Assembly (NCBI GenBank): GCA_002887195.1
Contig: PJAB01000240.1
Location: 1 to 32,585, forward strand
Direction of reading: 5' to 3'
Length of the DNA: 32,585 nt
Source of the DNA: Chrysochromulina parva
Lineage: Eukaryota; Haptophyta; Prymnesiales; Chrysochromulinaceae
The notes under the pieces were generated by a model that ran no database searches, was not told the origin of the DNA, and worked only from the letters and a program-made list of their open reading frames with translations. Positions 1 to 8,683 of the stretch are shown piece by piece; position 1 is the stretch's first letter, and each line of letters starts with the position of its first letter. Both the position numbers and the translations under genes were made by a program.

Positions 1-286
1 TCGCGCCTGCGAGAAGTCTGACCTGTGGGGTTGGATCAACGCCGTGCCCTACGAAAATCGCGGCTGGTGCGCCGCCGAATTCTCGTGTGCGCTCAAGGCG
101 GGAATCATCGCCAACTTGGAAGATCCGGAAGTGCAGCGCGTCCTCAACGCTCGGGCTTGGCCAAAGACCGTGGAAGAGTACCAGAAGATGATGGACGACC
201 CCAAGGTTGAGTTCACGGCCAAGGGCGACAAAGACTATGTCGCCTACCTGTTCTTCAAGATGTCATTCGATCTGAGCGCTGCCTAG
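1..286 (+). CDS. 3' end of an unidentified protein gene (partial)
   Basis: An open frame enters from the left edge (frame starting at base 2) and ends at TAG 284-286, so about 94 C-terminal residues are visible and the start lies outside. The visible part contains the motif RGWCAAEF after a WGWINAVPYE stretch. A Trp-Cys followed by a Glu in this setting weakly recalls the 'S-x-WC-x-x-E' segment of TIR-like folds, but the fragment is too short to assign. The end is KMSFDLSAA. No membrane segment is visible. I do not recognise the family. Coding status is supported by the uninterrupted frame from the edge and ordinary amino-acid composition. Confidence 0.5.
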   Translation, partial: RACEKSDLWGWINAVPYENRGWCAAEFSCALKAGIIANLEDPEVQRVLNARAWPKTVEEYQKMMDDPKVEFTAKGDKDYVAYLFFKMSFDLSAA

Positions 287-1074
287 CGGGGTCAGCCGAG
301 CGGCGCCTATGGCCCATAATCTTCAAGAACAAGCTTGGCCGTGCGACCAAAAAGAACCTGTAGATTACCGTACTGAGAGAGAGAAGAGGTTGCCTTATCT
401 ATGCTTGGGGGGGCACGGTGCATTTCGAGGGATGAATGCCTGCTTGATTTGGTGGGGATTTCACAATGCATGCCTGCATGTCGTGGCCTCATGCTGCTTC
501 AAGCCTTCAACGGCCTCGACACTTGATGAGCTTAGTGTCTCGTCGGAGGTACGTCGGAGGGGGCGACACAACCGTGTTCGTATGTAAGTCGGAGTTGGGT
601 GGGTGTGGTAGCGATCTTGCCCCACCGCACGTTCGTCGTGGCGCTATGGCCGCTTGGGGGGGCACGCGGGGCATTTCGAGGGTCCTGAATGCCTGCTTGA
701 TGTTCAGTACTTGATGTTTACTTGATGTGTACTTGATCGGATGTGGCCGGGGGGATTGGCGATGCGGTGAGCCCCGATTACGGCGTAGAGACGCAGCAGC
801 TTTAGAGCGTGCGCGCGAGAGAATTGAGAAAGGCAGTGACACATAGACTCAACGGAGAAAGGCAGTGACACATAGACTCAACGGACTGAGAAGTGAGATC
901 AGACTCGTGACTCGAGCACTGAGACACACCTCTCTGTGGTCGCTTCTCTCGTGTAGAGACGCTAGAGTCTGTGAGAGTCTCTATATTCCGATTCTATAAG
1001 AACAGCTACAACTTTGTTTTATATAGCGAGTATTGAATTTTTGTGACGATTTGTGATGTGAGCTCCCACCGTCG
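287..1074. other. Intergenic stretch with two direct repeats
   Basis: This lies between the 3' ends of two convergent genes, and no convincing gene is seen. It holds an imperfect direct repeat of about 46-50 bp (403-448 and 652-701, both beginning GCTTGGGGGGGCACG and ending in TGAATGCCTGCTTGAT). It also holds a perfect 29-bp tandem duplication (826-854 and 855-883) and three spaced ACTTGATG-like words near 704-737. The right part (about 900-1070) is AT-richer and may carry the 3' UTR and poly(A) region of the minus-strand kinesin. Confidence 0.5.
826..883. repeat. Perfect 29-bp tandem duplication
   Basis: Two adjacent copies begin GAGAAAGGCAGTGACAC and end CTCAACG. They lie in the intergenic region between convergent genes, and nothing indicates a function. 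Confidence 0.8.
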
Positions 1075-4000
1075 TCACATGCGTTGCTGATCCTCGGCGG
1101 CGCGCCGGTGCATGCGGAGCATCTGCTCTTGTTGGCTGAGCACCGCCTTGAGGTTGACAAGCTGCACCGTGAGCGACGAAGCCTCCGCCGCCTTGGCCTC
1201 GAGCTGCGCACTGAGCATAGCCTCGCGATCGCCCATTCCGCCACCAGCAGCACCATCGCGGGAGCGGCCCTGCTCGGCGAGGCCTCCTCCGCCGCCGCCG
1301 CCGCCTGAGCCCCCGCCAAACAGACTCTCGAAAAAGCCAGCGCCGCCAGCGCCGCCAGAAGCAGCGCCGCCAGCGCTCGCGCCAGCGCCGCCCGAGCGAG
1401 CCTGCTCCTCGCGCATCTGGAGCTCGCGATGGAGCTCCGCCAGCTGCTGCTGCAACGCCGCCACCTGCTTGCGCGACATGACCACGTCATTGTCGCCGAC
1501 GCCGCGCGCCCGGCGCAGCGCCTCGAGCTCGGCCAGCTCGGTTGCATGGGCATGGGCGAGCTCCTTACGGATCGCATCCCGCGTCTTCTCCTCGAAGGCC
1601 TCTCGCTCAAGCCGCTCGCGCTGCCGTTGGTTCTGCGCCTCGACGACGCTGAGCTGGCTCGCGCGAGATTCCTTGAAGTGCGCAAGCTCGGCCTGTCGGA
1701 TGCGATCTTGTGCATCGAGCTCCGTCCTGCGAAGCGATGCCTCGAGCGACGCGATGCGCGCCTGTGCCTCGAGACGCGCCTCCGAGCGCACCTGATGAGG
1801 GAGGCAACTATGAGTCATCAGTGATCATCAGAGGTCATCAGAGCTCGAGACGCGCCTCCGAGCGCACCATGTCGACACGGCGCGCCTCCGCCTCGCGACC
1901 CGCCAGCGCGAGTCGGAGCTGTGCTGCGAGCGCATCACGCTCCTCCATGGCCCGAAGCACACTCCCCGCGTTCCCATGCAGCCGGCTCGCGAGCACATGC
2001 GCGCGCCATGCGTGGAAGAGCTGTCGAGTCCAGCCGCGTGAACGGTGGACCTCAAAGGCGGTGAGCAGCTTGCTCAGACGAGCCGCCGCGCCCTTCTCGG
2101 CCCGCTCTTCTTGCGCGTGCAGCATCTCATCGCGCTCGCGTGTCAGGGCAGACGTCCTCGCAAGCTCATGCCACGCATGCAGGATCCGTTGCACGGAGGC
2201 TCCGATCATCACCTTGAGGACCCGGCTCGCCATCTTCTCCTTATGGGCTGCGAAGAGCTCCTTCTGCTGCCGAGTCTCGGCGGCGCGCTCGTCCGCCGCC
2301 GAACGGCGCCTCTCGAGCTCACGAGCTCGAATCTCCCCTCGAACGAGATGGCTCCATGCGCTGAAGACGGCGCGTTGACCGATGCAGCCGGCCACGCCGT
2401 GTAGGAGCCTCTTCGCCGCTTTCAGAGTCCTTCTCTCGAGCACCAGCTCCACCCTCTCTCGCTCCCGCTCATCCCTCTCTTGCTGGGTGAGGGTGGCCCA
2501 GGCACGAAAGGTGGCACGCAGGCCGATGCCGAAGGCGACGAGGACGCCCAGCTTGCGAGCCAGCGTCTCCTTTTGAACCATCGCCTTCTGCTCGGCCGCC
2601 AGTTTCTGGTGCTCTTGCGCTGCGGCCGCCGCACGCGCCGCACGCGCCGCCGCCGTCTCGCTCTCGAGCTGCGAGCGAAGGGCCGCATTCTCTTGCCGGT
2701 AGGCCTCGAGGGCGGTGGAGCGGCTGAGGGCCTCGAGGCGCATTGCGCCAATGGACTCGCCTGATGAGGGAGGCAATCAGAGGTCATCAGAGGTCATCAG
2801 AGGTCATCAGCCACTGCTGATCGAGGCGCATTGCGCCAATGGACTCGCCTGATGAGGGAGGCAATCAAAGGTCATCAGAGGTCATCAGAGGTCATCAGAG
2901 GTCATCAGAGGTCATCAGCCACTGCTGATCGAGGCGCATTGCGCCAATGGACTCGCCTGTAATGGCCTTCTGCTGCTCGATTTGGCGAGCGAGCTGCTTG
3001 GACTGATCCTCGGCGGTACGGCGCACCTGATGAGGCAGTAATCAGGCAATAATGAGGCAATAATCAGGCAGTAATGAGGCAGGCCATCAAGGATCCTCGG
3101 CGGTACGGCGCACCTGACGAGGCAGGCCATCAAGGAGCTCATTACAGGCCCTCAGCGGGCAATCACGCTCATCCATGGCGCGGCCACGGAGCTGTCATTG
3201 CTCATCAACGCACCTGGTCCGCCGCGGCGACAAGCTGTGCCGCACGCTCCCTCGATGCGAGCAGCCGCTGCGTGCGAGCGTAGCGTGCCCACGCGCTGAG
3301 GACGATGCGCACAAGACGCTCGCGCGCGCCGTGCAAGAGCTTCTCGGCGGTGACCGTACGCATCTGGAGCCAGCGCTGCAGCTGGTTCTCGTGTGCCTCC
3401 TCGGCGCTCAGGGCAGCCTCCTCCCTGTCGAGCTTGCGGAGCTCCTCCTGCTCGCTGAGTTCCGAGGTGGCCTCGGTGAGCTGCGCCTGGCACCTTGCAA
3501 GAGCGGCCTCGGCCTCATCCAAATTGCACTGCGCATCGCTCAGGTCAGCCTGCAGCTTCGCGACCTCGGCTTTGGCAGCCTCGAGCTCCCTCTCATGCGC
3601 GCGCCTCTCATGCGCACGATCGAGCTCCGATCTCTCGAGCTCGCCCAATCTCCGCTGCATCCTCGCGAGCTGCTCGGGCGAGGTGGCCTGCTGGTGCGCC
3701 GAGAGCATCTGCAGCTGCTGCTGCAGGCTGAGCACCTCCGCCTGCTGCTGCTGCACCTGCTGCATGAGCGCAGCCCCTCGCGCGTGGGCGGCCTGCGTCG
3801 CGACACTCGCCTCGGCGGCCTCGCGGCGCGCCTCGGCTAGCTGCGCCTTCCACGCCTCCTCGGCTGCGAGACGGCGCCGCTCGCGCTCCTGCACGTCGCC
3901 ATACCGGTGCCCCTTTTCATCGGCGAGCCTCTGCTCGAAGCTCCTCTGCTGCTTCCCCTTCTCGTCCTCGAGCTCGGCCACTCGCCGCTGAAGCGCGCCT

Positions 4001-6995
4001 AGCTCGGCGGCGTGAGTCTGGCTCGCCTCGTCCACCTGCGCCGCCGCGAGCGAGCGCGCCACCTTCACCTCGGCCTCGAGCTCGAGGAGGCGCTTCTTGT
4101 AGCCCTCTCTCTCTTGGGCAGCCTCGCCGCTGTTCGCCTCGCGTTGCCTTTTGTGGAAGGCGCGCACCATCGCCTTCTCCTCGTCGAGAGCTTCGCGCAC
4201 CTGTGGAGGAATGCAATCGGGGACGCCATCGGAGTCGCACTCGATCGCACTCAGAGGGCTGATGAGGGAGGCCATCAAGTCGGCACTCAACCAGGGCAAT
4301 CACGCTCATCAGCTGCACACACACACACACAAACACACACCTCGCGAAGGTGGTTCATCTTCTCAGCAAGGGCGGCGAGATCCGTGCGCTCATCTCCAGC
4401 GCTCGTGAGTGCCTCGAGCACGGCCATCAGCTTCACAATGCGCCGCTCGTGCGTCTCCATCTCGCGAGCTCGCTGCGCCTCCACCTCGCCCACCTTCTTC
4501 TCGCCAGTGCCTCGGAGACCGCGTATCTCGTCCTCGAGCTCCCGCAGACGCTTCGCCTGCGACGCCTCACGCTCGCGCACCTGCTGCAGCTCCATCTGCT
4601 GCAGCTTGTGCTGCGAGGCCGTCTTAAAGTTGCGTACCTCGTCCTGCAGCAGGTTCACCTTACTGCGGCTCGCCTCGCGCTCGCCAAGCTGATCGAGCTC
4701 CCATCTCAATCTCTCAATCTCCGCGGCCTTATCCCGCTCGCCATCCTGAGCTCGCTTGAGCTCGGACTTGTAGATGCGGCCCTGCTGCTTGCGGCCCTCC
4801 TCGGCGCGCTCCGCGGCCCGGGCCACATGACGGAGCTTCTCCTTGAGCACTTGCACCTGAGGAGGGAGGCACTTGGGAGCAAATCAGTGAGCAATCAGGG
4901 AGCAATCATGGAGCAATCAGGCGGATTCCGAGCGCAATCGAGTGCAATCCCTTCCAATCCAGTGCAATCGAGTGCAATCGAGTGCAATCGAGTGCAATCC
5001 AGTGCCCTCCAATGCCATTACCTGCCCCTCGAGTGAACCGGCGCCCTCGCCTAGGTCGCCCAACACGCCGCCCCAGTCAAAGGCACCTCCGTCGTCGAGG
5101 AGCAGCTGGGCATTGCCGTTAGGCGAGCCGCCAGAGCCTGAAGAGACACCCAGCCCAAAGCCTCCTGAGCATGTCGCCGAGCCGACGCCGCCACCCACGC
5201 CGCCGCCGCCGCCGTTGGCGCCGCCGCCGGCACCGCCGCCTAGGGCGGATGAGAAGGCGGCGCGCGACATGCTGCTCACGTGTGCCGAGGCCGGTGGGCG
5301 CGGCAGGCCCGTCCTCGGATCGACAGCCGGCGGCGGCGGCAGCGAGGGCCAGAACTCGGGAGATTGCGGCAGATGGCCGGACGACTGGCCGATGCCATAT
5401 AAGGGAGGCGATCTCGGCAACTCAATCGGTGGGGGAGGTGAAGTTCCCTTGAGCTGCATCCCTAGCTCCCGTGCCTCCCTCGCGAGGGAGGCGCCGTCCC
5501 AAGCGCCCAGGCTCGCGAACGCGGGCGCCGTACCAGGCACTTGCTCGTCCGCCCACGCCCGTGCCGCTCCGTACGCACTGTGCGGCTCGGCGATTGCATC
5601 TCGGCTGAGCTCGGCGCTGAGGGCGCGGCCGAGCGGCGCCGTGGCCGAACCGTTGAACCGACCGGCCGCCGTGCCGCCTGAGCCGCCTCCGAAGGACGCA
5701 CGTGGCGGCCGGTGCTTCTGGCGCGCGCCGTACTGAGCGTCGCCGCCCCCCTTCGTTGGGGTCGCGTCCGCCCCGAGCTTGGGCGCCGTGCTGGGCGCCC
5801 CTGGTTTGGGCGGCGTCGCGTCGCGCTTCTTGTCGACGGAGCTGGAGCGTGCCTCGTGTGCGAGGTTGCGCGTGGCAACGTTCACCACCGCGCGCGCGCG
5901 CGACGCAAAGTGTAGCGTCGAGAGGGACTCGTGCAGCGACGAGATCGAGGGCGAGATGGTGCACAGCATGACGCAGAGCGCGGATCCACCCAAACTCTCC
6001 TTGAGGAGGTGGGTCAATTTCGAGTTGCGATAGGGCACGTGCGCGGCGGAGTCCTTACCGGTAGCTGACGAGGCGCCGCCCTGAGCGCCGCCCGCCGCTC
6101 CCGGCGGCGGCGGCGGCGGCTGCGGCTGCTGCTGCTGCTGCTGCTCGGCGAGCGTCTTGATGACCAGTCCGAGGGTCGTGAGGCTCTGGTTGATCGCGAT
6201 CGCCTCTTGCTGACGCGCGGGCGCGTCGCCCGCGTCCTTGTACCGCTCCGAGCCAGCGAGATCGACGAGGTGCGCGCGCGAGGTGACTGTCTTGCCGCCT
6301 CCCGCGCGCGAGCGGGCGGGCAGCGTCAGCGCAAGCGTGAGCAGCGCGTGCGAGCGCGACGAGTGCGCATTCATCTTGGTCGCGGCCGTGATGCGCGCAC
6401 CTTCCGCCTTGGCGAGCAGTTGCAGGAGCTCCTTCGCGGATTGCACGCGCGGCTCGCTGAGACCTTGGACGTGCACGCCCTTGGCCTCCGAGCGGCGCAG
6501 GCGAAGCTCCGCCTTCGAGCTCGGATCGAGCAGGTCGAAGAAGGTCTCGTTGTGCAGCTGGCAGTAGCTCACATGCACCTTGGCTCCCGGGATCGCGCCT
6601 ACGCGCTCGAAGAGCTCGGCGCCAAAGCGCGGGATGATGCCCGCCGCGCGCGCGCGCTCGGCGGGTGAGGCTGTCTCGTCGCTGCTGCCCATCATGCTGA
6701 ACGTCTTGCCGCTGCCCGTCTGGCCGTAGGCCAGGATCGTGCAGTTGAAGCCGTCGAAGAGCGCCGCCATCGGGCTGGCGACGAGCTCCGTGTACACCTC
6801 GTGCTGCGCCGCCGATTCGGCAAAGCACGCGTCGAACGTGAACGTCGCCTCCTCCTCACCCGAGGTCACCGTCACTGTCGTGTTCGACGGCATAGCGATG
6901 CACGGCTCGCCATCGGCCGGCGTGGACGGCCGGCATCGCACGGCGACCCGTACGGGCAGCCGCGCCGCCGCGGAGGTGGCGTCGCCCGAACCCAT
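1075..6995 (-). CDS. Kinesin with N-terminal motor, coiled-coil stalk and Sfi1-like Trp repeats (6 exons)
   Basis: Exons on the minus strand: 6995-5022, 4856-4341, 4200-3214, 3026-2957, 2760-1868, 1791-1075. Phases match and give about 1718 residues with stop TGA at 1077-1075. Motor domain is residues ~14-375: P-loop GQTGSGKT (91-98), switch I NAHSSRSH (209-216), switch II LVDLAGSE (243-250), and PYRNSKLT (321-328). A Gln/Pro/Gly/Ala insert (residues ~284-318) lies just before the conserved HVPYRNSKLT, about loop 12. A low-complexity linker follows, then long heptad-rich Glu/Arg/Gln coiled coils. The tail has five spaced aromatic-Ala-Trp segments (Trp codons near 3291, 2500, 2356, 2173, 2008), resembling Sfi1-type centrin-binding repeats. 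An ATP-driven microtubule motor is expected; the subfamily is not assigned. Intron 4 (2956-2761) is GC-AG. Exon boundaries come from frame continuity and splice signals, not transcripts. Confidence 0.85.
1792..1867 (-). repeat. Kinesin intron 5, flanked by a 24-bp direct repeat
   Basis: This is a 76-bp intron. Its first 24 bases (1867-1844) are identical to the first 24 bases of the next exon (1791-1768), both starting GTGCGCTCGGAGGCG. The rest is TGATGACC/TGATGATC words and the end TTGCCTCCCTCATCAG. Reading through the intron meets TGA at once, so removal is required. Confidence 0.85.
2761..2956 (-). repeat. Kinesin GC-AG intron 4, internally duplicated, with three copies of a 28-bp exon start
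   Basis: The 28 bp that open exon 5 (2760-2733, starting GCGAGTCCATTGGCG) occur identically at 2848-2821 and 2956-2929. Each upstream copy is followed by a 10-bp-period TGATGACCTC array and a CCTCATCAG end. The intron therefore looks like a unit (exon copy plus body) that was duplicated in tandem. The donor is GC (GCGAGT). Reading either upstream copy through meets a stop, so the terminal acceptor is the usable one. Confidence 0.8.
3027..3213 (-). repeat. Kinesin intron 3 with an internal copy of the exon 4 start
   Basis: The 22 bp that open exon 4 (3026-3005, starting GTGCGCCGTACCGCC) are repeated exactly at 3113-3092 inside the intron, where they are also preceded by an acceptor-like CTCGTCAG. 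Between the copies is a short array of TGATTAYTGCC / TCATTAYTGCC words. The structure suggests a second duplication added to an older intron. Confidence 0.8.
4314..4340. repeat. (CA)n microsatellite at the kinesin intron 2 donor
   Basis: An almost pure CA run (TG on the coding strand) directly abuts the kinesin exon 2 end and includes the donor GTGTGT of intron 2. Length change here could shift or multiply GT donors. Confidence 0.8.
4857..5021 (-). repeat. Kinesin intron 1 with GATTGCACTC array
   Basis: A 165-bp GT-AG intron between the motor/linker exon and the first stalk exon. It is built mostly of GATTGCACTC/GATTGCTCCC words, several at exact 10-bp spacing, and ends in CTCCCTCCTCAG. No clear copy of the next exon start is visible here, unlike most introns in the window. 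Confidence 0.75.
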
Positions 6996-7054
6996 GGGCT
7001 ACGGACGTCTCCTGTGGCACGTCTCGACCTAGACTGACTCCGTCTGCACCGTCG
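6996..7054. promoter_or_regulatory. Possible shared promoter of the divergent kinesin and TPR genes
   Basis: Only 59 bp separate the kinesin ATG (6995, minus) from the first in-frame ATG of the TPR gene (7055, plus). If the TPR gene really starts at its later ATG (7244), the divergent gap is 248 bp. That gap includes a T-rich run (CCTTTTTTT near 7150) that looks more like leader or promoter than coding sequence. No TATA-like element is obvious. Confidence 0.35.
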
Positions 7055-7993
7055 ATGTCCGCTGTACCTCCACCCCTCAAAATGGACGGCGCCTCAACCC
7101 AAGCCGTGCGGAAAAGCTCCAAGTGCGTTGAAGAGGTGCTCGCAAAACCCCTTTTTTTCTGGTTCACGACGGGGCATCTCGTTTTTGGTGCATCGGCGCC
7201 CTCGCCGCTTCCGTCACCGCCGCCGGTTCCGCTGCCAGCGCCGATGCCGTCGACACCGCAACAACCAACATTGTCGGAAGATGAGGAGGTCGCCGCGCTG
7301 CGCGCGCTGCTGAACAGTGGCCCTCGGACCAACCGCGCACGGCCCCCAGCCCTCTCCCCGAACAAGTCGCCGGCACGGCCTGGCGCCGCCGCCAGCGGGG
7401 ACCAGGCGGCACGGCTGCTGGAGCTCCTGCAGGACAAATCGGGGCTCGACCAGGCGAGGCCGATGCTCGAGGCCGAGCTGCGCCAGCGCGAGGCGACCAA
7501 GGGACCCAACTCGCCCGAGACGCTCCTTAGCGTCACTTGTCTCGCGATGCTGCTTCAGGCCAAGGGCGAGCTTGCGGAGGCGCGCCCACTCTACGAGCGC
7601 GCGCTCATGGGCTTCGAGAAGCAGTACGGGCCCAACCACCGCGACACGCTCATCGCGGTCAACAACCTCGCGGTGCTCCTCAAGTCGATGGGCCAGCTAG
7701 ACGCGGCGCGGCCGCTCTACGAGCGTGTGCTCGCGGGCGACGAGCAGCAACTCGGGCCGAGCCACCCGCACACGCTCGACAGCGTGTATAACCTGGCGCG
7801 ACTGCTGCATGCGGAGGGCAAGACTGCGGAGGCCATCCCGCTCTTCCAGCGCGAGCTCGCCGGCTGCGAGCAGCAGTACGGCATCACGCACAACGAGACC
7901 AAGACGTCAGCGGCCAACCTATATAATCTCCATCTCGAGCTCGGGCAGACGAAGCCGGCGGAGGCGCTGCGCGTCAAGTACGCGCTCGGCTGA
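7055..7993 (+). CDS. Kinesin-light-chain-like TPR repeat protein
   Basis: A single exon, up to 312 residues, ending TGA 7991-7993. The C-terminal half holds four KLC-type tetratricopeptide units with the typical pattern LAxLLxxxGxxxEARPLYERAL followed by GPxHxxT (visible words: EARPLYERAL, NNLAVLLKSMG, AARPLYERVL, YNLARLLHAEG). Such repeats bind proteins; the partner is unknown. The N-terminal ~60 residues are Pro-rich and atypical, so an alternative start at 7244 (MPSTPQQPT, 249 residues) is credible. The gene is head to head with a kinesin, which is suggestive, but KLC-type TPR proteins are common in algae and need not pair with a motor. Confidence 0.75.
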   Translation: MSAVPPPLKMDGASTQAVRKSSKCVEEVLAKPLFFWFTTGHLVFGASAPSPLPSPPPVPLPAPMPSTPQQPTLSEDEEVAALRALLNSGPRTNRARPPALSPNKSPARPGAAASGDQAARLLELLQDKSGLDQARPMLEAELRQREATKGPNSPETLLSVTCLAMLLQAKGELAEARPLYERALMGFEKQYGPNHRDTLIAVNNLAVLLKSMGQLDAARPLYERVLAGDEQQLGPSHPHTLDSVYNLARLLHAEGKTAEAIPLFQRELAGCEQQYGITHNETKTSAANLYNLHLELGQTKPAEALRVKYALG

Positions 7994-8683
7994 GCGCGTG
8001 CGAGCACTCAGGCGGGTGCGGCACGCATGCACGTGAGTGAGTGAGAGCACGGTGCTTTCCTCAGAATGGCACCCGGCTCGGCCGTGGAGACGGTTATGGA
8101 GACGACGCACATGCGTGAGACCTCAGGTGCAGGTGTATGGACGCGGCGGGCGGCGCTGGGGAGGCGTGTTGTCCACCCCCCCCGATGCACTGTCATGTGG
8201 ACCGATCGAAGGCTCTTATTGCGAAGACTAGCGTCGTGTGCCGGCGGGGACCGCGTCCGGGACCCCCGGGGCGACAAGTGCGAAAGGAAAGCATGCGTTA
8301 TCCGTTTCGTATTAACGAGATTCTTTATTTTGTTTAATACGCGATACGCCCCCGGTCCGCGCGGTCGACGTGTCGGTGTTGAAGGCACCTAGAGAAGTGG
8401 CACCCGGGTCAACCGCGGGAGGCCTCGCGGCGGGCCGGAGCCCCGGACGCGCCTCGCACGGGGCGCCGTCGCTCTGCTCGTACTCGGCTCGCTGGCTCGC
8501 TGCCCCCGATAGTAGTGCAGCTCTAGGCTGGGAGGGATATTGTTTCTTCTCCGATCTGCTGATCTCGTGAACCGCACTGTCCGGCGCGGGTTGGGGGCCG
8601 CGGTGCGGTGTGGTGCACGCGCACAACGGCGCGTCAGCGTCGAACGCGCGTGATGAGGCGCCTCATCACAGCGGACGCTAGCG
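7994..8683. other. Intergenic region between convergent genes, with an AT-rich hairpin
   Basis: This separates the 3' ends of the TPR gene (+) and the transporter (-). No gene is recognised. Most is GC-rich, with one AT-rich island at 8290-8345 that contains an 8-bp inverted repeat, CGTATTAA (8308-8315) and TTAATACG (8334-8341), around a T-rich 18-base loop. This is a plausible place for 3'-end formation, but no canonical AATAAA was found. Confidence 0.45.

Noticed and set aside
1429..1824. Plus-strand frames opposite the kinesin exons (also 3175-3991, 4350-5036, 4942-5736)
   Set aside because: They are Arg/Ser/Leu-rich shadows of GC-rich coiled-coil codons on the other strand, with no domain and interrupted by the kinesin splice structure.
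2821..2848. A separate small exon in the middle of kinesin intron 4
   Set aside because: It is an exact copy of the exon 5 start followed by repeat sequence and a stop; including it would duplicate and truncate the protein.
7055..7993. Calling the TPR gene a true kinesin light chain
   Set aside because: Only four KLC-type repeats are present and the N-terminal heptad coiled coil that binds heavy chain is missing.
8308..8341. The AT-rich hairpin as a bacterial-type terminator
   Set aside because: The context is eukaryotic; the loop is 18 bases and no T-run follows, so only a loose 3'-end association is suggested.
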